Source of the DNA: Caenorhabditis elegans
Taxonomy: Eukaryota; Nematoda; Chromadorea; Rhabditida; Rhabditidae
Reading direction: 5' to 3'
DNA length: 64,000 nucleotides
NCBI RefSeq assembly: GCF_000002985.6
Contig: NC_003279.8
Location: 12,524,001-12,588,000, forward strand
Both the position numbers and the translations under genes were made by a program. Under the pieces are notes generated by a model. That model was not told the origin of the DNA, made no database searches, and saw only the letters and a program-made list of their open reading frames with translations. Positions within the stretch are counted from its first letter, which is position 1; each line of letters begins with the position of its first letter. This document shows, piece by piece, positions 59,567 to 64,000 of this stretch.

Positions 59567-59780
59567 ATCAAATAAAAATCAAGCGACACAAAAACGGGGC
59601 GACAAAAAGCAGAGGCGACAAAAAATTGAAAAAATAATAATTCTCCAAAATTTGGTAAGTAATTGGAGTTCCCACAAGTTTCCCACAAAATAAATATGTA
59701 TTTTACTTTAACGAATAACGCCATAGCTTGAATTAATCCAACTTATATCCACAAACAAAACCCATGACTCGATCTGCTAG
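59567..59780. repeat. Left arm of a perfect 214-bp inverted repeat
   Basis: This is the exact reverse complement of 60234-60447. Read on the minus strand, 59780-59733 encodes the last codons of a C-type-lectin gene (GFVCGYKLD then stop). No mismatch was seen between the arms. Confidence 0.9.
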
Positions 59781-60281
59781 ACACACAATTTTCACGGCGA
59801 AAGGATGTAGTTGTGTGCTTGAAAACTACCATAGTTTCCTTCCAACTAGCACGAACAAAGGCGATGGAGAGTTGTGAGAAACAAGGCGCCAGTCTAACCG
59901 GTGTAGTTTCGGTTGAAGAATTTCAGTGAATATATACCAAGCTCAGTAAGATTTCCAGTAGTTACAAAGCCATTTGGGTTGATGGGGAGCAAAATTGTTC
60001 GTCTGAGCCGTACGAATTCATTTGGAGTGATGGATATGCATTTAGCAGTGATGTGCTCGACGTATCAAATGCAGCGTTATCAGTGAATAAGTTTTTTTTT
60101 TTTTAATTCTATCTCGTGCCTTGTCCTATTTATTAACACATACATCTTTAAAAATATGATTTTTAGGGATACATGTCTCACAGTATCGAACCAAGCCACA
60201 GACGAACTGACTTTACACGAAGTCTCCTGTGATCTAGCAGATCGAGTCATGGGTTTTGTTTGTGGATATAAGTTGGATTAA
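59781..60281 (+). pseudogene. 5'-truncated C-type-lectin-like gene with in-frame stop
   Basis: Homology to the lectin genes starts abruptly at the edge of the left arm (FSRRKDVVVCLK aligns with FERDDGLTICMK of the next copy). It continues through AMESCEKQGASLTGVVSVEE, an in-frame TGA at 59926-59928, then YKAIWVDGEQNCSSEPYEF. A poorly spliced T-run intron (60088-60166) follows, and the last exon ends CGYKLD at 60281. The signal peptide and most of the PAN domain are missing. Confidence 0.8.
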
Positions 60282-60447
60282 TTCAAGCTATGGCGTTATT
60301 CGTTAAAGTAAAATACATATTTATTTTGTGGGAAACTTGTGGGAACTCCAATTACTTACCAAATTTTGGAGAATTATTATTTTTTCAATTTTTTGTCGCC
60401 TCTGCTTTTTGTCGCCCCGTTTTTGTGTCGCTTGATTTTTATTTGAT
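60234..60447. repeat. Right arm of the perfect 214-bp inverted repeat
   Basis: Starts within the last lectin exon of the truncated copy and extends through its 3' flank. It is the probable source of the left arm, because here the lectin text is contiguous with its own upstream exon. Confidence 0.9.
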
Positions 60448-60472
60448 CAGTTCTTTCATGTAATTGTCACAG

Positions 60473-61119
60473 AACGGGAGAATATACGAAGACGCTATAT
60501 GCCCTCTTGTAACTGATGCTGGGGACTCGTATTCTTGGGATAAAACTTTGGCTCCGCTGGAATACACTTTCAGAGGATGTAAGCAGGACTGGAAGAGATT
60601 TGAAAGAGATGATGGCCTGACTATCTGCATGAAGATATTTGGAAGCGAAAATGTGAACCGAGAGATAGCAATCCAAGGATGCGTGGAGCAAGATTCGGTG
60701 TTGACAGGGTTAGCTTCAATGAGAGAGTGCAAATGGGTTCATGGTAGGATAGGGCTTAAGACGAGCTTAAGATTGTTAATTTTCAGACGAACTTATGAAA
60801 CACAACGTTACTGGAAATTTTAGCGGATTTTGGATCGGTGGTCGGAGGAATTGTTCTTCTGAACAACCTGGATGCCTGGTAAAGTCAAGGCATCCTACTA
60901 CAAACTGGTTTTTATTCAGAATTATCCATGGAACGATGGCTACACCACATCAACTGTTGTTTTGGATGCTTCAACGCTGATCTTAACCCTGGCACAACCA
61001 CAACCGAAGATTGCTTATCAATTTCCTTCCTGAAAGATTACTCTCCAAAGATGGTCAGTGACTTGGCGTGTGATAGCTTCAGGAGGATGATTGGATATGT
61101 TTGTGGCTATAAATTGTAA
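60473..61119 (+). pseudogene. Second C-type-lectin-like copy lacking its 5' exon, with a frameshift
   Basis: Exons 60473-60743, 60787-60878 and 60920-61119 match the PAN/lectin family (SYSWDKTLAPLEYTFRGCKQ, WKRFERDDGLTICMKI, GFWIGGRRNCSSEQ, ending CGYKL). No ATG or signal-peptide exon exists upstream: sequence similarity stops near the inverted-repeat edge at 60447. In the last exon the frame changes at about 60970-60973, where GCTTCAACGCT is one base shorter than the paralogue pattern predicts (VLDASNADL). Without correction it stops at about 61029. Probably non-functional, or dependent on an unseen 5' exon. Confidence 0.7.
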
Positions 61120-61398
61120 TGAACATTTGATGCTTGTAATCTTAATTTGTTTTTGGTATTAAAAACATTGAATTGTCTCTGTCAACAACAAAAATTAGTT
61201 GCAAAAACTTGCAAATATCGATATTTATAGAGAAAAATCACGATGATTCAACATTTTCAGAAAATTTGTTCAATATTAACTTCCCATCAAATTCCTCGGT
61301 CTCCTTCCTTCCCACCGCCAATAAAATTTCTTCACGCTCTCCCTGCGCTGTCAGTATAAAATCAGCATTTCTTCCCTTCCAAAAATTTATTTCCCCCA

Positions 61399-61971
61399 AT
61401 GACCCGACCACTCCCCTTGCTCCTCCTGTTCCTCTCCACGACTCCATGTTTGGCTATCGACTGCGATTCTGACCTTGGGAAGCACTGCTTCAACTTTTTT
61501 CAGATAGCATGCCATTACTACATAACTAATACTAGTCCCACGGATGACATGTGCTCATCAGTTGAGGTTAGAGACTTGGTGTTTTTGTGTAGAAGCTTGT
61601 TGAACCATTTTCAGCTCTGTAAACCCTACAATATTGATTGTCCATTTGCGATCCCACCAATAACGTTTAATGCAGTCTGCGATCCTAGCAAACCTAAACC
61701 TTCAACAACAACCACTACAACCACCACCCCTACAACTACCACCACCACTCCTACAACAACCACTACCACCCCAACAACCACCACGACCACCCCTACAACC
61801 ACGACCACCACCCCTACAACTACGACCACCACCCCTACAACTACCACCACCACTCGCTCAACCCCCCTTACGGAAGTTTTTCGAACATCCACCACTACAG
61901 AAGCTCCTTTTTTCACCACCACTACCATTGTAACCACTCCTACTACTACAGAATATGATGGACCTATTTAA
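61399..61971 (+). CDS. Secreted mucin-like Thr-rich protein, paralogue A
   Basis: Exon 61399-61566 (168 bp) and exon 61615-61971 give 174 residues. The 48-bp intron (GTTAGA...TTTCAG) is a multiple of three and has no stop, so an unspliced 190-residue form is also open. Signal peptide MTRPLPLLLLFLSTTPCLA. A small Cys module follows (CDSDLGKHCFNFFQIACHYY, DDMCSSVELC, IDCPFAIPPITFNAVC). A Thr/Pro tract of PTTTTTT units about 75 residues long comes next, likely O-glycosylated, and the protein ends TEYDGPI. Exon 1 has the same length as in the gene at 63152. Function unknown; a surface or cuticle role is only a guess. Confidence 0.75.
   Translation: MTRPLPLLLLFLSTTPCLAIDCDSDLGKHCFNFFQIACHYYITNTSPTDDMCSSVEVRDLVFLCRSLLNHFQLCKPYNIDCPFAIPPITFNAVCDPSKPKPSTTTTTTTTPTTTTTTPTTTTTTPTTTTTTPTTTTTTPTTTTTTPTTTTTTRSTPLTEVFRTSTTTEAPFFTTTTIVTTPTTTEYDGPI
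61695..61860. repeat. ACCACC/CCTACAAC coding repeat
   Basis: Tandem units of about 21 bp (CCTACAACTACCACCACC and variants) encode the Thr/Pro tract. The antisense strand gives an open Val/Gly frame that is a shadow. Confidence 0.85.
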
Positions 61972-63151
61972 ATCGATTGCTGACTTTTAATGAATATATT
62001 CGTTAATGTTTAGTTTTATGATAGCAAACGCTGAAGCTTACTCGACCCGTTCTTTGTTGGCGGCGCGGATCACAGTTTTTCAAGCTTTTGGGACCTTCCG
62101 AAAGTCTTGCCGGTAAATTCAATGTTCTGGTTTTCTTAAGACATCAGCTAAGATTTTCTGAGAAATTGACTTTTGGGATTCAGCTTTTGATTCTGAGAGC
62201 TCGTTTATTTGGTGTTGAACAGATTTATTTTTGCTAGCTTGTATGTCGCTGTGATGAGGTATGTATGTATATCAGAACTGCTTGAAACAAAGACAAGAAG
62301 TAGAAGCACCTTAGATGGCTGTGCATCTGGAAATTCAAAAATCCTGGAGATCCATGTTATTTTTAGCCTCCAGATATTGTCAGGCTTCCAGCATAGCAAT
62401 GACTCTTTGAAACTGAAGCATGAATATCAGATCTTTGTCAAGAACTCACTGGTGAATGGGAATCTTGCACCGAAACACTAAAAATAGCCTAAAATTCGGA
62501 AGTTCGATTATAAAAAAAAAATATTAAAAATCGCAAAAGGTTGTAAACTGTTGGGTATCAACGTGTATTGACCCACGACGTGGCTAAGAAGATCGTACAA
62601 CGTGAACTCTATGAACTAACCTAATTATTCCTTAGTTTAGTAATGTAATAAACTACTCGTCTTCTCTCCTCGTCTCGCCTTCGAATACATAACATAAACT
62701 AAACTCCCTAGAAATGAGACGGCACATATGATTTGCAACCAACCAGTACTGGTGACTGATTGACTCAAAAGTGGGCTGAATCGATGGTTGGTCTTGCAGT
62801 GCTCATATTGGAAAAAAAAATCAAATAGCAATATCTGCAGAAATTGAAAAATCGGTCTTTGATTTTTTGTAGATTTTCGATTTTTCTTCCTATTTCCCGC
62901 TACCCCTGAGAAAACCCAACTTGCTCTGCGTCTACAGAATAAATTTCAAAAAAACCACTACAAGCAAAAAACTCCAAAATCAAATTCGAAAATTCCTCGA
63001 TTTAATTTAATTTTTAATTTTTTTTCACAGCCCATTCCCATCGCCAATTCCCGCCGGTCGTAAAAATCGGCAAAAATGTGCATAATTCGATTTGCCCCCG
63101 CACTCAATGCACGCTATAAAATCGACCAGCTCTGCCTTTCGGAACCATTTC
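61972..63151. other. Intergenic between the mucin-like paralogues
   Basis: A frame at 62209-62481 without ATG support and one at 62637-62831 (-) with a hydrophobic stretch (WLQIICAVSFLGSLVYVMYS) were seen but lack splice or family support. Confidence 0.35.
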
Positions 63152-64000
63152 ATGGCTCGGACACTCTTCGCTTTTCTTCTGCTGACGTTTGTGGCATGCT
63201 CGGCAGGATGTAACTGTTATAGTCAAAAAGCAGTTTTCTGCTACAATTTCTTCCGTAACACTTGTTTCTATTTTGAAAGAAGGATTCTACCCGGACCGAA
63301 TCATTGCAGAAGTGTCGAGGTATATTGATTTGACTATGAGTTCGAATAAAAAACTACAACCGCCAATAATTTTTCAGATATGCGAGATCGCATCGAATGT
63401 CAAGGCGGTATAACACTGAATTTGCTCCAAGCTGTTTGCCCCGTAAGGTCAAATCCAACTACCACTACAACTGGCAGAACTACACGAAGAACAACTACAA
63501 CAACTATGACCACTACTACTACTGTAAGACAGTGTCGTGTAACACGCATCGGATCAACCGAATTACCACCACGAGTAGAGAACGCGATTCAATTTCTTGA
63601 TGATCAATGTTATGAAAAATTGGGCGGCACAGTGGTTATGAAATGGTTTGGCAATCGCGTGCCCCCAGAAGACCATCGCCAATTAAGCAGTTTTTGTCAT
63701 GTGGTCAATTTGACTAAATATGATGATGACCCAAAATCGAGATATCACAAGGACGACATCGAGTGTGCTTGTGGGACCTCGTCTAATTTATTTTTCTTAA
63801 AGGTTTGTTAAGTATTCCTTTTTTACTGCTCAAAGGAATTAACTTCAGTAGGGAAGTCTAGGCACTAGGGCTGACATGTCAGATGTCCGGTTGTTGAAAC
63901 TCGGAAAATTTTCCGAGTTTGGCCACTCACTTTATTTAGTTATATAGAGTGGCTAAACTCGGAAATTGTCGGCCGCCGTGAAAACCTACACTCGGAAAAT
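63152..64000 (+). CDS. Secreted mucin-like protein, paralogue B (runs past the window; possible frameshift)
   Basis: Exon 1, 63152-63319, is 168 bp, the same length and phase-0 end as paralogue A. It encodes a signal peptide (MARTLFAFLLLTFVACSAG) and CNCYSQKAVFCYNFFRNTC. Exon 2 starts at 63378. In phase it reads ICEIASNVKAV then stop, while the frame homologous to paralogue A (DRIECQGGITLNLLQAVC) is offset, so a one-base loss near 63378-63395 is suspected. The offset frame continues through a short Thr tract to CRVTRIGSTELPPRVENA and CACGTSSNLFFLK, ending at a possible GTTTGT donor at 63804. The rest lies outside. If the frameshift is real, this is a pseudogene. Confidence 0.55.
63897..63966. 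repeat. 24-bp perfect palindrome and adjoining inverted repeat
   Basis: 63897-63920 (half-site AAACTCGGAAAA) is a perfect palindrome. Its right half plus 'ggccactcac' is inverted again at about 63946-63965 ('gagtggctaaactcggaa'), leaving a 17-base loop. Further 'actcggaaaat' occurs at the window end. Confidence 0.75.

Noticed and set aside
59350-59637. 95-codon frame with basic C-terminus
   Set aside because: Runs across the edge of the inverted-repeat arm, so it is a rearrangement product; no start context or family.
61626-61937. Antisense Val/Gly-rich open frame
   Set aside because: Shadow of the Thr/Pro-coding repeat of the mucin-like gene.
61950-61971. Similarity of TEYDGPI end to TEYDGHI at 36.35 kb
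   Set aside because: Only about 14 shared bases; most likely chance.

Overview
This is nematode DNA and almost certainly Caenorhabditis elegans, chromosome I. The genome is AT-rich. Genes carry short introns with TTTTCAG-type acceptors, lie on both strands, and are mixed with dispersed repeats. Three genes are recognised from their encoded proteins: pri-2 (large subunit of DNA primase), hmg-20 (HMG-box protein) and dlk-1 (MAP3K of axon regeneration and synapse formation). Exon coordinates were derived by hand from splice sites and checked for reading-frame closure. In pri-2, the YIPF6 homologue, hmg-20 and dlk-1 every junction closes exactly, giving 503, 232, 386 and 928 residues.

Left part (1-16 kb) is a compact block of conserved genes: a C2H2 zinc-finger gene (+), pri-2 (-) head-to-head with a YIPF6-like Golgi membrane gene (+), hmg-20 (+), and a cysteine-rich nematode gene (-) convergent with hmg-20. 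The 614-bp divergent promoter between pri-2 and the YIPF6 gene holds a palindromic E2F-type site and a duplicated 19-bp element. A copy of the 3' ends of hmg-20 and the cysteine-rich gene lies just distal at 15.4-16.1 kb.

Middle (16-42 kb) starts with an 11-kb stretch without a convincing gene but with many repeats, then a two-exon gene of unknown function at 27.6 kb. After that comes an accessory zone of very small genes. Four encode short membrane proteins (31.0-34.9 kb), two of them clear paralogues. Three related secreted-peptide genes lie on the minus strand (35.4-37.6 kb); one ends in a likely amidated cyclic peptide, one has an out-of-frame repeat, and one is a frameshifted fusion to an MSP-like sperm protein (SSP). 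A 10/11-mer minisatellite follows, then two paralogous single-pass membrane proteins with PPxY motifs (39.0-41.8 kb).

Right part (42-64 kb) holds dlk-1 (11 exons plus the short-isoform terminal exon), 5 kb of upstream repeat-rich DNA, an unrecognised 335-residue gene, and a rapidly evolving cluster of secreted proteins: an intact PAN/C-type-lectin gene, a DUF281-type gene, two broken C-type-lectin genes around a perfect 214-bp inverted duplication, and two mucin-like paralogues. The last runs off the window and appears frameshifted.

The most notable observations are the PPxY membrane-protein pair, the small peptide cluster with its SSP chimera, the inverted duplication that truncates a lectin gene, and the divergent primase promoter.
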